Assembly: GCA_950061135.1 (NCBI GenBank)
Contig: CATLVU010000017.1
Span: forward strand, 1 to 34,995
Direction: 5' to 3'
Length of the DNA: 34,995 bases
DNA from: an uncultured Oligoflexia bacterium
GTDB lineage: Bacteria > Bdellovibrionota > Bacteriovoracia > Bacteriovoracales > Bacteriovoracaceae
In this document: positions 16,148 to 24,069 of the stretch, in pieces
Layout of the letters: the number at the start of each line of letters is the position of its first letter
Numbering within the stretch: the stretch's first letter is position 1
Made by a program: the position numbers and the translations under genes
Notes under the pieces: model-generated
What the model was told of the DNA's origin: nothing
Seen by the model: the letters and a program-made list of their open reading frames with translations, nothing else
Database searches by the model: none

Positions 16148-17430
16148 AAAATAACAACCTTCAACTTAAAAAACTAAAATCTCGAAACATTAAACTTAAA
16201 AATAATAAATATTTTGAGTTAAACCAAATATTATTAAAAATCTTTGAAACAAGTCAAAACTCTCAGCTTTTTTTTCAGCAATTATTAAAACATCAATATC
16301 TCAATTCTTTTACTACAATACATTTTTATGTGCACAAAAAAGGAATGACAGATTGTGAACACCTCGAAATCCAAAGAGACTTAATTAAAACAAGAACTTT
16401 TCCCGTTTCATTATTTCAAAAATTCTTTCTTGCAATAAAAAAGTCTAAAAATAGATCATTTGGACAGAAGAACTTAAAAGGTACTCCTTATGATATCATT
16501 GGTACTTTTATGGCGCGAGAATTCACTCTTCAAGATCACAACATTATATTTGCTCTTTCTAAAGATCAGTTTCTAAACTTTGAAGACAAAGAGTATTTAT
16601 CCTTTAAAAATCTAGTAAATCTTTTGCCTACTTATCTTAACCCGATGCTTATGCAAAACTCGTTACAGACTGATAATTCACTTTCGAATATCATTCACCA
16701 TGAATTATCAAAACAAATTGAGCAATTTAATAAAAAAGTACATGATGAAGTAATTCATATTAATCACACAAGAAGACTGAGCTTACTTGGGGAGCTTCTC
16801 AACACTTTTCATCATGAAATTAGTAATCCTATTTTTGGCCTTCAGCTTTCCGCAAACTTGACCAAGAACTTACTAGAAGGAAGTGAGCACGAAGAGCTTA
16901 TCGACCTTATTGAGCAAGGTATCAAAAGAGCACAGGACACATTACAAAGCTTTACAAAGTTATATACAAATACATTGGAAAACCAACTTATCGACTTCCC
17001 TTTACTGTTTAAGCAAATACTCACTTTATCAAAAAGTGAACTTAAAGGTATTTCATTCAATTTAGAAGTTGATGATGAAGTTAAAGAGCTAGATTTTACT
17101 TCAAACCCAACATGGCTTGCTCAAATTGCATTTAATTTAATTATCAATTCTGCTCAAGCTATCAAGGAGTTTAATAGCACTGGCGAAAAAAACATTAGTA
17201 TTTCAATTAAAAAGTTATCTTCCAATATTGTTATTGATTTTTTTGATACAGGCCCAGGAATTTCTGAAGATATAAACAATAAAATATTTCAGAGTTTCTA
17301 TACGACAAAATCTAATGGCACAGGGCTAGGGCTCACAATATCCAAGGATCTAGCCGCAAAGCTTGGAGGCAAACTAGAACTCATTTCATCTGGCCCTAAT
17401 TCTTTTTTCAGACTAGAATTGCCAAGATGA
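16072..17430 (+). CDS. soluble sensor histidine kinase
   Basis: The protein has a complete HisKA/HATPase_c core: phospho-acceptor in FHHEISNPIFGLQ (His248 when numbered from the GTG at 16072), N box FNLIINSAQAI, G1 DTGPGISED and G2 GTGLGLTISKDLAAKLGG. No membrane segment or signal peptide is visible, so it senses something in the cytoplasm. About 200 residues precede the kinase core and may form a GAF-like sensor (TTIHFYVHKKGMTD, DHNIIFALSKDQ), followed by a coiled coil. The start is uncertain: the GTG at 16072 overlaps the previous gene by 76 bases and has no clear ribosome site. The paired receiver gene follows with an ATGA overlap. Confidence 0.88.
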   Translation: MENTSNQGQAHSSSENRYANQFIDLKNNNLQLKKLKSRNIKLKNNKYFELNQILLKIFETSQNSQLFFQQLLKHQYLNSFTTIHFYVHKKGMTDCEHLEIQRDLIKTRTFPVSLFQKFFLAIKKSKNRSFGQKNLKGTPYDIIGTFMAREFTLQDHNIIFALSKDQFLNFEDKEYLSFKNLVNLLPTYLNPMLMQNSLQTDNSLSNIIHHELSKQIEQFNKKVHDEVIHINHTRRLSLLGELLNTFHHEISNPIFGLQLSANLTKNLLEGSEHEELIDLIEQGIKRAQDTLQSFTKLYTNTLENQLIDFPLLFKQILTLSKSELKGISFNLEVDDEVKELDFTSNPTWLAQIAFNLIINSAQAIKEFNSTGEKNISISIKKLSSNIVIDFFDTGPGISEDINNKIFQSFYTTKSNGTGLGLTISKDLAAKLGGKLELISSGPNSFFRLELPR

Positions 17431-17804
17431 AAGTACTATTAATAGAGGATGAACTTTTAATACAAAAAGCACTTAAAACGCTTATGGAAAAACGTGGTGC
17501 TCAAGTAGACGTCACATCTCAAGGCCGTGAAGCAATTCAAATGATTAAAAAAAAGCAATACGACCGGATTATTACGGACCTGATGCTTAACGATATAACT
17601 GGCTTTGATATCATTGAGGAAACACGAACCTTATTTTCTCCAGTGGAAATCACTAATAAATTCCGCGTGATAACGGCTTATTCTTCATCAAAAATTATTG
17701 ATAACTTAGCTAAGTATGAGGTACAAGTATACCACAAGCCTTTTGAGGATCTTAATAAAACTATTCAACAGCTAATGGAACTAAATGAAAAAGACTACGA
17801 TTAA
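17427..17804 (+). CDS. stand-alone response-regulator receiver
   Basis: A 125-residue CheY-like receiver with no output domain. The acid pocket (Glu7, Asp8), phospho-acceptor Asp51 (IITDLMLND), Thr83 (VITAYSSS) and Lys104 (YHKPFEDL) are all present. Its start overlaps the histidine kinase stop by four bases, so it is the likely cognate partner. In a flagellar operon such receivers can act on motor, assembly or another regulator; the target cannot be read from sequence. An insertion-like stretch (LFSPVEITNKF) lies between the usual beta3 and beta4. Confidence 0.92.
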   Translation: MKVLLIEDELLIQKALKTLMEKRGAQVDVTSQGREAIQMIKKKQYDRIITDLMLNDITGFDIIEETRTLFSPVEITNKFRVITAYSSSKIIDNLAKYEVQVYHKPFEDLNKTIQQLMELNEKDYD

Positions 17805-18687
17805 ACATATTGGCGTTTTTCTTAAACCATCTAAAATCGAAGACCTTGGAAATATAATTACCAATTTAGTTCGTTGGTTAGCTAAAAGAGAGAAGAAGGT
17901 TTTTTTCTGTGAATTTGAGTATGATAGGCTAAAAAAAATCTTAGGCCCTAAAGTTTTTTCTCAGGTCACTTTTCTTGCAGAAAAAGAGTTACATAAAAAA
18001 TCACAACTTCTTATGTCCCTTGGTGGAGACGGAACGCTTCTGGGTGTAGCAAGACAATCTAGGATCAACATCCCTGTTATGGGGGTTAACCTTGGCCATC
18101 TTGGCTTTATTACTGAATTTCAAAAAAATGAATTTTATGAATATTTACCACATATTTTTTCTAATAAGTTTCAGACAGTAAAAAAGAACTTATATTCTGT
18201 TGAGATTTTCGAGAAAAATAAAAGTATCAAAAAAGAATATTTTTTTAACGATGCAGTTTTCACACAAAACACAATAGCAAGAATCATCTCACTTAGCGTC
18301 GAAACAGAGAATGAACATATCTTTAATTTATCTGGCGATGGACTTATTGTAAGCTCTACTTATGGGTCTACTGCATATTCTATGGCGGCAGGGGGGCCAA
18401 TTGTTCATCCTGATGTTAAAGCTTTACTTCTTACACCAATTTGCCCACATTCGCTAACCCACAGACCATTAGTGATGCCTGATAACAAACCCGTTATTGT
18501 AAGCTCTACTAAGTCTTTAGAAAACATCTCGATAACCCTTGACGGTCAGACACATATCATTTTGGGTAAGAACGAAAGGGCCATTATAAAAAAAGAAAAT
18601 CGCAAAGGTGTTCTTTTAGTTAAAAACCCTGACAGAACATACTTTCATACACTTAAAGAAAAATTTGAACATGGATCTAGAAAATGA
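17785..18687 (+). CDS. nadK: NAD kinase
   Basis: NadK phosphorylates NAD to NADP. The hallmark GGDGT is at 80-84 (SLGGDGTLLGVARQ), followed by MGVNLGHLGFITEF. The second NAD site includes the SGDGLIVSSTYGSTAYSMAA and GGPIVHP segments, and PICPHSLTHRPLVMP. Length is 300 residues, normal for the family. The ATG lies 20 bases inside the receiver gene and its end overlaps recN by four bases. nadK-recN is a common pair; here it is attached to the flagellar run. Confidence 0.96.
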   Translation: MKKTTIKHIGVFLKPSKIEDLGNIITNLVRWLAKREKKVFFCEFEYDRLKKILGPKVFSQVTFLAEKELHKKSQLLMSLGGDGTLLGVARQSRINIPVMGVNLGHLGFITEFQKNEFYEYLPHIFSNKFQTVKKNLYSVEIFEKNKSIKKEYFFNDAVFTQNTIARIISLSVETENEHIFNLSGDGLIVSSTYGSTAYSMAAGGPIVHPDVKALLLTPICPHSLTHRPLVMPDNKPVIVSSTKSLENISITLDGQTHIILGKNERAIIKKENRKGVLLVKNPDRTYFHTLKEKFEHGSRK

Positions 18688-20288
18688 ATCATTTAAAATC
18701 AAGTTTAGTATTAAGAACACTTCAACTTCAAGACTTTGCAACTTTTAAACAACAAAGTATTTCTTTTACTGAAGGCTTTAATGCAATAGTAGGGGAAACA
18801 GGTTCTGGTAAAAGTTTAATTTTAGATGCATTACAATTCATTTTAGGTCAAAGGGCTGATAAAAAATTCATTCGAAAAGGGGCCACTTTTGCTATAATTG
18901 AAGCAACTTTTTCATCTACACAAAAAGAGGTATACGATTTTTTTAATGAATTAGGCTTCCCTTTTGAAGAAGAGATTGTCATTAAGAGAGTTATTTATTC
19001 TAATGGCAAATCCAAGTCTTTCTTGAATAATTTAAACTGTCCATTATCAACACTCACTGACTTTTCACGTAATTTTATTGATTTAGTAGGGCAGTTTGAA
19101 AATCAAAAACTTTTATCTAACACTTACCAACTAGAGCTTCTTGATAAATTCGCAGGACTACCAGTGAAAGAATATAGCGCCAAGTTCTTTGAGTATAAAT
19201 CATTGTTTAAGAAGCTAATACAGCTACAAACCAAAGAACAAGAGAACCAAAATCGAATTGATTATCTTAATTTTCAAATTGAAGAATTAAATAATTTTGA
19301 GCCCTCAAGTGAAGATGAAAAAAATCTAAACCAGCAAAAAAACAAATTACTTTTTCAACAACAAAATCAAGAAAGTATCACTCATATCAACGCACTTTTT
19401 GATGGTGATGATTCACAACTTGGATTTTGGGATATTTTAAATAAGATTAAAAACTTGATACCGGAAGGTACGGGTTTAAAAGAAAAACTTGATACCGCCA
19501 AAGAAGAACTGGAAGACATCAATTATCAACTAAACAAGCTCAATGATGAAGACTTTGAACCAGAACAAATGACTGCTGTTATTGATCGTCTAGATGGCTA
19601 CCAAAAACTAAAGCATAAATTTCGATGTGAAACTTTAGACTTTGATAATGTTTTACAAGGTTTTTCAAGTGAGCTAAGCACCTTGTTATCTTATGAACAA
19701 GAAATTCAAACACTTAATTCTGAATGTTCTAGTTTAAAAGAAGAACTTTACCTTCTTGCATCTAAGTTACATACACAAAGAGCTAATCAATCAACTGAGT
19801 TTCAAAATGAATTAACCAAGGAAGTTCAAGCGTTAAGAATGGACGGGGCGACAATAAAAGTCTCAATAGAAAAAACTGAAGAACTCTCTTCTCAAGGTTT
19901 AACTCAAGTTCAACTTCTTGCTGAAACGAATAAGGGAGAAGGTTTTTACCCAATCAAAGACATTGCATCAGGAGGAGAGCTATCAAGAATTCTTCTTAGT
20001 GTCCGAAAGATTATTGCCGACTCTGATTCGATTGGCATTTTTCTTTTTGATGAGATTGATACTGGAATTGGAGGAGAGACAGCTCTACACGTTGGAAAGG
20101 CGCTATCAAAAGTTTCACAGAACTCTCAGGTTTTAGCGATAACTCACTTACCTCAAATTGCAAATTTTGCTAACAAGCTGATTATTGTAGATAAAAAAAC
20201 AGATAAAGATCGTACATGGTCTGAAATCAAAGAAGCTACTAGCCAAGAAATCAAAAAAGAAATCTCATTAATGACACCCCTACAATGA
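18684..20288 (+). CDS. recN: DNA repair protein RecN
   Basis: RecN is an SMC-like ATPase acting in double-strand-break repair. The N-terminal lobe has Walker A GETGSGKS at 37-44 and the C-terminal lobe has the signature ASGGELSRILLSVRKI and Walker B IFLFDEIDTGIGG, ending with the switch AITHLPQIA. The central 200 residues are helical and coiled (for example NLNQQKNKLLFQQQNQE). At 534 residues it is slightly shorter than the 550-residue norm. The stop overlaps the convergent lpxH-like gene by nine bases, leaving no room for a terminator between them. Confidence 0.96.
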   Translation: MNHLKSSLVLRTLQLQDFATFKQQSISFTEGFNAIVGETGSGKSLILDALQFILGQRADKKFIRKGATFAIIEATFSSTQKEVYDFFNELGFPFEEEIVIKRVIYSNGKSKSFLNNLNCPLSTLTDFSRNFIDLVGQFENQKLLSNTYQLELLDKFAGLPVKEYSAKFFEYKSLFKKLIQLQTKEQENQNRIDYLNFQIEELNNFEPSSEDEKNLNQQKNKLLFQQQNQESITHINALFDGDDSQLGFWDILNKIKNLIPEGTGLKEKLDTAKEELEDINYQLNKLNDEDFEPEQMTAVIDRLDGYQKLKHKFRCETLDFDNVLQGFSSELSTLLSYEQEIQTLNSECSSLKEELYLLASKLHTQRANQSTEFQNELTKEVQALRMDGATIKVSIEKTEELSSQGLTQVQLLAETNKGEGFYPIKDIASGGELSRILLSVRKIIADSDSIGIFLFDEIDTGIGGETALHVGKALSKVSQNSQVLAITHLPQIANFANKLIIVDKKTDKDRTWSEIKEATSQEIKKEISLMTPLQ

Positions 20289-21026
20289 TTTTAATGAAAC
20301 TGAATCATCTTCTAATAAGATGAATTTATTATCCTTAACAGGGTGGCCATTATTAATATACTGACGTCCATCATCATAAGTCTGATTTTCTAGAATATGA
20401 GTATGCCCCGCGATAATAATATCTACTTTTTTTTGACCCAATAAAGCTTTTGCACCTCTAATATATTTTTCTTTCATTAATTCATAATCAAATGTCTTCT
20501 TACCTCTATTTTTTGAATTTTGAGATGCCCAACTACCTAGTTTAATTAAAAATTTATAACTAAAGATTTTTGAAACTAAATAATTAAACCAACTAGCGGT
20601 GTAGATCTTTTTCCATCTTTTGAAAGCTTTATTATAAAAATCCACTTCATCACCATGGCATATGTAGACTTTTTTCTTTTTAAATGTTCTTTCATGTCCA
20701 TTTTCTAAAAATATAAAGTTGGAATAATGCTTAACATTTTTTTTCAAAAACTCTAAAAATGTTTTTTGAAAGTGAAAGTCATGATTACCTTGTATGAAAT
20801 ATACTTTTTTCTCTAGGCTTAATAAGGAAGTTATGAAACCAAACTCTTTAGAGTAATACTCAAAATGCTCTGAGTGCTCTCCTACTAAGAAGTCAAAAAT
20901 ATCTCCAAGAAAGTATATTTCTTCTGAGTTTAAAACTAACTCATTTTCACAAAAGCGCTCTAAACACTGAGAGCCCTTATCACCTGGTTTCTTTATATGG
21001 ATATCTGATATAAATGCAATTCTCAT
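20280..21026 (-). CDS. lpxH: UDP-2,3-diacylglucosamine hydrolase-like metallophosphoesterase
   Basis: LpxH cleaves UDP-2,3-diacylglucosamine to lipid X in lipid A synthesis. The calcineurin-type metal ligands are in register with LpxH: Asp8 and His10 (SDIHIKK), Asp42 (GDIFDF), Asn81-His82 (GNHDFH), His124 (CHGDE), and His208/His210 (AGHTH). Length, 247 residues, is also right. A substrate-binding cap is represented by the hydrophobic, basic region FKRWKKIYTASWFNYLVSKI. A paralogous metallophosphoesterase of other specificity is the alternative. It lies nine bases downstream of the PilZ gene, so the two are probably co-transcribed. Confidence 0.82.
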   Translation of the reverse strand: MRIAFISDIHIKKPGDKGSQCLERFCENELVLNSEEIYFLGDIFDFLVGEHSEHFEYYSKEFGFITSLLSLEKKVYFIQGNHDFHFQKTFLEFLKKNVKHYSNFIFLENGHERTFKKKKVYICHGDEVDFYNKAFKRWKKIYTASWFNYLVSKIFSYKFLIKLGSWASQNSKNRGKKTFDYELMKEKYIRGAKALLGQKKVDIIIAGHTHILENQTYDDGRQYINNGHPVKDNKFILLEDDSVSLKSL

Positions 21027-21035
21027 TGCTATTAA

Positions 21036-21773
21036 TTATATAGCAACTCCTGCGTATTTGAATACAAATTGATCAATTTTTTCTTCGATCTCCGCGTTAA
21101 TCCCACAAAAAGCTAAACATACTTTGAAGCCTTTATAATTAAGCTTATTTTTTGTTGATGGCTCAATTTCAAATACTCCTACAACTTTAGCATCAACAAC
21201 AAAGTCTTGTTGCCCAAATGAGACTTTTAAGTTTTTAATTTGATCATTCTTTTTAAATAAACGTGCTTCTGTTCTTGATATAATAAACGATAAACCTCCA
21301 CCGCTTAAATCAAAGCACTTCTTATCAAAAAGCTGTTTATGCCCTGATGTGCTCACTCCATTTTTATAAAAGTTAACACTTGCCTCCACACCATCATCCA
21401 AGAAAAGTCTGGGGTTATTTCTTTTTTCGACATGTACTATCATTTTAGGAAACAAAACTTCAAAGCAATCTTCTATTCTCGATTCTTTGATTTCTGCTTC
21501 GAACATTATAAGATCATCAGGTAAGTAGAAAAACATTCTATTAACACCAAAATGCATAGATTTAATAAATTGCTTTGATGTTTCCGTTATGCCTTTTACA
21601 ACAAAGACTAAATTATTTTTTCTAACAATTGAAATTTTCAAATCAATGAAAACTTTTTTCCCAGCAATAACTTTCCAAGCTCTAATCGCTTTTTCAGCTC
21701 TTTTCACATTTGATAGGACACTTAGTATGTCCTCTTTGCTGTAATTTTTTGTTAGGTCTTTATTTAGTTTCAT
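21036..21773 (-). CDS. PilZ-domain protein, likely c-di-GMP receptor
   Basis: The C-terminal PilZ domain carries both halves of the c-di-GMP site: RNNPR (Arg118 and Arg122, RxxxR) and DLSGGG (155-160, DxSxxG). The N-terminal 110 residues may be a YcgR-like partner domain (VFIDLKISIVRKNNLVFVV, FFYLPDDLIMFEAEI). Length is 245 residues, as in YcgR/FlgZ flagellar brakes. It follows fliC on the same strand, which fits a motility role, but the gene is separated from fliC by a terminator. The ATG at 21773 has no Shine-Dalgarno; a long hairpin ends eight bases before it. Confidence 0.88.
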   Translation of the reverse strand: MKLNKDLTKNYSKEDILSVLSNVKRAEKAIRAWKVIAGKKVFIDLKISIVRKNNLVFVVKGITETSKQFIKSMHFGVNRMFFYLPDDLIMFEAEIKESRIEDCFEVLFPKMIVHVEKRNNPRLFLDDGVEASVNFYKNGVSTSGHKQLFDKKCFDLSGGGLSFIISRTEARLFKKNDQIKNLKVSFGQQDFVVDAKVVGVFEIEPSTKNKLNYKGFKVCLAFCGINAEIEEKIDQFVFKYAGVAI

Positions 21774-21781
21774 TATAATTT

Positions 21782-21835
21782 GCCCAAAGGGGCCTCTCTA
21801 ATTATTAACTTCATTGAAAACTAGAGAGGCTGGGC
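21782..21835 (-). promoter_or_regulatory. long hairpin in the PilZ gene leader
   Basis: On the minus strand GCCCA+GCCTCTCTA pairs with TAGAGAGGC+TGGGC: 14 pairs interrupted by one five-base bulge, with a 21-base loop. It ends eight bases before the PilZ start codon and probably affects translation. Read rightward it is followed by TTTTA, but no rightward gene precedes it. Confidence 0.6.
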
Positions 21836-21869
21836 TTTTAGACTAAACAAATCGTTCAATCATATTTTT

Positions 21870-21899
21870 AAAAACCATGGGAAGGATTCCCTCCCCATG
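21870..21899 (-). terminator. intrinsic terminator of fliC
   Basis: On the minus strand CATGGG/CCCATG pair (six bases), then after one mismatch three more pairs close a four-base loop; TTTTT follows two bases later. It begins 20 bases past the fliC stop. Confidence 0.75.
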
Positions 21900-21918
21900 C
21901 CTCTCTACTTACTTGATC

Positions 21919-22755
21919 TTATCCAATCAATCTTATCGCACTGTTTGGAATATTGTTTGCTTGTGCAAGAGATGAAATACCTGCTTGCTTCATTACGTTC
22001 GCAGATGCTAATTTTGCAGTTTCTTCTGCAACATCTACATCTTCGATCTGGCTCTTCGCTGCTGATGTGTTAACTGCAGCTGTATCCAAGTTTGTAATTG
22101 TAGATTGAAGTCTTGATTGAATTGCACCAAAATTCGCTCTAAATCCTGCAACTTGTGTAATTGCATCATCAATTTTTTCTAAATTATCTGAAGCACTATC
22201 TTTATTTAGTATATTTGTTCCAGCAATACCTAAGTTTTCAGCAGTTGCATTTGTTGCTTGTGAATCAAATTGAATTTTATTCATTTGATCTCCATACGCA
22301 CCAACATGAAACTCCATTAAACCATTGGCATTTTCACCGGTAAGCAGTTCTTGACCACCAAAAGTTGTTGTTTTTGAGATTCTGTCAGCTTCTTCAACTA
22401 GTTGTTCATACTCAAGATTTAGATAACCTCTTTCTGTTTCACCAACTGTGTCTGAAGCAGCTTGAATTGATAATTCTCTAAGTCTTGTTAAGATGTTTGT
22501 AGATTCATCTAGACCACCTTCTGCAACTTGAATTAGAGAGATACCAGCACCTGCATTTCGCTGTGCCATTCTTAAACCTCTAACTTCTGCTTCCATTTTC
22601 TTAGCAATCCCAAGACCGGCAGCATCGTCAGCTGATTTAATAATTCTTTTACCTGATGATAGTTTTGCATAACTATCAGACGTTGTTTGATCTACTTTTC
22701 TTAGATCTTTTTGTACCGCAACTGAAGCGATGTTTGTTTTAATTCTTAAGCCCAT
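21919..22755 (-). CDS. fliC: flagellin
   Basis: The protein shows both conserved D0/D1 ends of flagellin: N-terminal SYAKLSSGKRIIKSADDAAG and RNAGAGISLIQVAEGGLDE, and C-terminal RANFGAIQSRLQSTITNL, DVAEETAKLASANVMKQAG and SSLAQANNIPNSAIRLIG. At 278 residues it has only a short central region, so the outer D2/D3 domains are absent. The start ATG has AAAGGAG at a six-base spacing. It is transcribed from a near-consensus sigma-28 promoter and followed by a terminator, so it is a single-gene unit. Adjacent genes for FliD/FliS lie 9 kb away on the other strand. It may be one of several flagellins in the genome; only this one is in the window. Confidence 0.97.
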   Translation of the reverse strand: MGLRIKTNIASVAVQKDLRKVDQTTSDSYAKLSSGKRIIKSADDAAGLGIAKKMEAEVRGLRMAQRNAGAGISLIQVAEGGLDESTNILTRLRELSIQAASDTVGETERGYLNLEYEQLVEEADRISKTTTFGGQELLTGENANGLMEFHVGAYGDQMNKIQFDSQATNATAENLGIAGTNILNKDSASDNLEKIDDAITQVAGFRANFGAIQSRLQSTITNLDTAAVNTSAAKSQIEDVDVAEETAKLASANVMKQAGISSLAQANNIPNSAIRLIG

Positions 22756-22770
22756 TTTTTACTCCTTTGT

Positions 22771-22792
22771 GTAAGTTAATCGTTAAGCTTAC
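22771..22792 (-). other. fliC leader hairpin 2 (near the ribosome site)
   Basis: GTAAG and TTAA pair with TTAA and CTTAC around a three-base loop, with one bulged base. The structure ends three bases before the AAAGGAG region of the fliC ribosome-binding site. Confidence 0.5.
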
Positions 22793-22796
22793 TGAT

Positions 22797-22817
22797 GTCT
22801 GAGTATTACCGTCAGAC
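22797..22817 (-). other. fliC leader hairpin 1 (at the predicted 5' end)
   Basis: GTCTGA and TCAGAC form a perfect six-pair stem with a nine-base loop. It coincides with the expected transcription start of the sigma-28 promoter, so the fliC mRNA would begin with a hairpin. Confidence 0.5.
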
Positions 22818-22824
22818 AAATACC

Positions 22825-22851
22825 TTATCGATCGTGTCAAGAAATAATTTA
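22825..22851 (-). promoter_or_regulatory. sigma-28 (FliA) promoter of fliC
   Basis: On the minus strand TAAATTAT (22844-22851), 11 bases, then ATCGATAA (22825-22832). The FliA consensus is TAAAGTTT-N11-GCCGATAA, so spacing is exact and the -10 differs at two positions. It lies 70 bases before the fliC start. Confidence 0.85.
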
Positions 22852-22907
22852 GCGCTCCTTATTAAATACTTGATAAAAAATGTTTCTTTTTGAATAATTT
22901 TAGATAC

Positions 22908-23324
22908 TTACAATGATTTTATTTTTTCAATTATGCCTGTACTGGACTTTCCATCTATGAAATTTAAAGACTTTACAACACCACCATTTTCGAGAACTTC
23001 TTTATGGCCTACAATTTGCTCTACCGCCCAATCTCCACCTTTCACGAGAACGTCTGGTTTTACTCTTTTAATTAATTCTAGGGGAGTATCTTCATCGAAG
23101 ATAATAACCTCATCCACGGCCTTAATATTTTCTAAGATAAACTTTCTATCGTTTTCATTATTAATAGGACGCTCAGGGCCTTTTAAGCGCTTCACACTTT
23201 GGTCTGAGTTCAAACCTACAACAAGCTTAGAGCCTAATTCTTTTGCTGAGTTTAGATACGATATATGGCCTATATGTAATATATCAAAACATCCATTAGT
23301 AAAAACGATTCGTTCTTCGGCCAT
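22908..23324 (-). CDS. rfaE2: D-glycero-beta-D-manno-heptose 1-phosphate adenylyltransferase (RfaE2/HldE C-domain type)
   Basis: A 138-residue nucleotidyltransferase with the cytidylyltransferase-fold HIGH motif (His17-His20 in GCFDILHIGHISYL), GLNSDQSVKRLKGPERP and VKGGDW. These agree with the second domain of HldE (RfaE domain II), which forms ADP-heptose from heptose 1-phosphate and ATP. The kinase domain is not fused and is not in the window. A glycerol-3-phosphate cytidylyltransferase is less likely given KGPERPIN and KGGDW. The gene begins one base after the RDD gene ends. ADP-heptose would supply LPS core and possibly the GT9 enzyme encoded at 13953. Confidence 0.88.
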   Translation of the reverse strand: MAEERIVFTNGCFDILHIGHISYLNSAKELGSKLVVGLNSDQSVKRLKGPERPINNENDRKFILENIKAVDEVIIFDEDTPLELIKRVKPDVLVKGGDWAVEQIVGHKEVLENGGVVKSLNFIDGKSSTGIIEKIKSL

Positions 23325-23325
23325 A

Positions 23326-24036
23326 TTATTTTTTTATAACAATCGTACCAGAAATGGCATCAACTGCTTTAGTAAGAGTTAAAAGTCCTAGGGTTCCTAG
23401 TGATATGAGGCTAATTAAAGAACGTACAAAAGACTGAATTACAGTTGGATTTTCATTATTAGTATTTTGAATTCGTATATTTAATAAACTTTTTCCTAAG
23501 GTTGAGTTTGTCGTTTTATCTAAAAAGCTAAAATAGAATAAATAGAATAAAACAAAACCTAATACCATCGTTTCTAGTACTAGCGCTTGATTTAAATTAA
23601 GTATTGAATCTAAACCTAATCCTGTGCTTAAAGCGACTCCAAGCATGTATAGGCTGAGTAAACTTCCTACAACTAAAAAATCAATACCATAAGCAAGTAA
23701 ACGTGAACTTATATTTGCATAAACAATAGGGTTTAAAGATTCTGAAGTTTCTAAGCCTAAATCGAGTTCAACAGGGTTTTCTTCTATTTCTGTTGTGTTA
23801 TAAAATGGTGCGAGATCTCCCATATTCATGCTTGTGCTTTCTTTTGGAGCGGAGTCTCTAAGTCTTGTCGCACGCTCTCTAAAACTTTTTTCTAAATCAG
23901 CTGATTTCTTTGCTAGAGAAGCCTCAATATTACTTTCGTCTTCAAGCCCATGATGAAAACCTAAGCCCTTTGTAATAGGCTTAAATTCAAAGTCATTAAG
24001 AAAATCATCTAAGTTATCTTTATTTTCAGAGTCCAT
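23326..24036 (-). CDS. RDD-domain membrane protein
   Basis: The C-terminal half (about 105-236) is an RDD domain: SSRLLAYGIDFLVVGSLLSL with Arg112 and Asp119, STLGKSLLNIRIQN, and DAISGTIVIKK at the end. About three membrane helices are visible (118-138, 150-172, 203-222). RDD proteins are implicated in transport in some bacteria but most are uncharacterised. The N-terminal 105 residues are hydrophilic, acidic and probably cytoplasmic, and include the short hydrophobic/aromatic stretch FKPITKGLGFHHG (18-30), which looks like a binding peptide. The gene lies between rsmE (33-base gap) and rfaE2 (one-base gap). Confidence 0.85.
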   Translation of the reverse strand: MDSENKDNLDDFLNDFEFKPITKGLGFHHGLEDESNIEASLAKKSADLEKSFRERATRLRDSAPKESTSMNMGDLAPFYNTTEIEENPVELDLGLETSESLNPIVYANISSRLLAYGIDFLVVGSLLSLYMLGVALSTGLGLDSILNLNQALVLETMVLGFVLFYLFYFSFLDKTTNSTLGKSLLNIRIQNTNNENPTVIQSFVRSLISLISLGTLGLLTLTKAVDAISGTIVIKK

Positions 24037-24069
24037 ATAATCTCACTTTCTATTAATAGGTTCTCATAG

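Noticed and set aside
22933-23382. Rightward 149-codon frame
   Set aside because: Lies antisense to rfaE2 and the RDD gene end, has no recognisable domain, and the leftward proteins are well-supported families.
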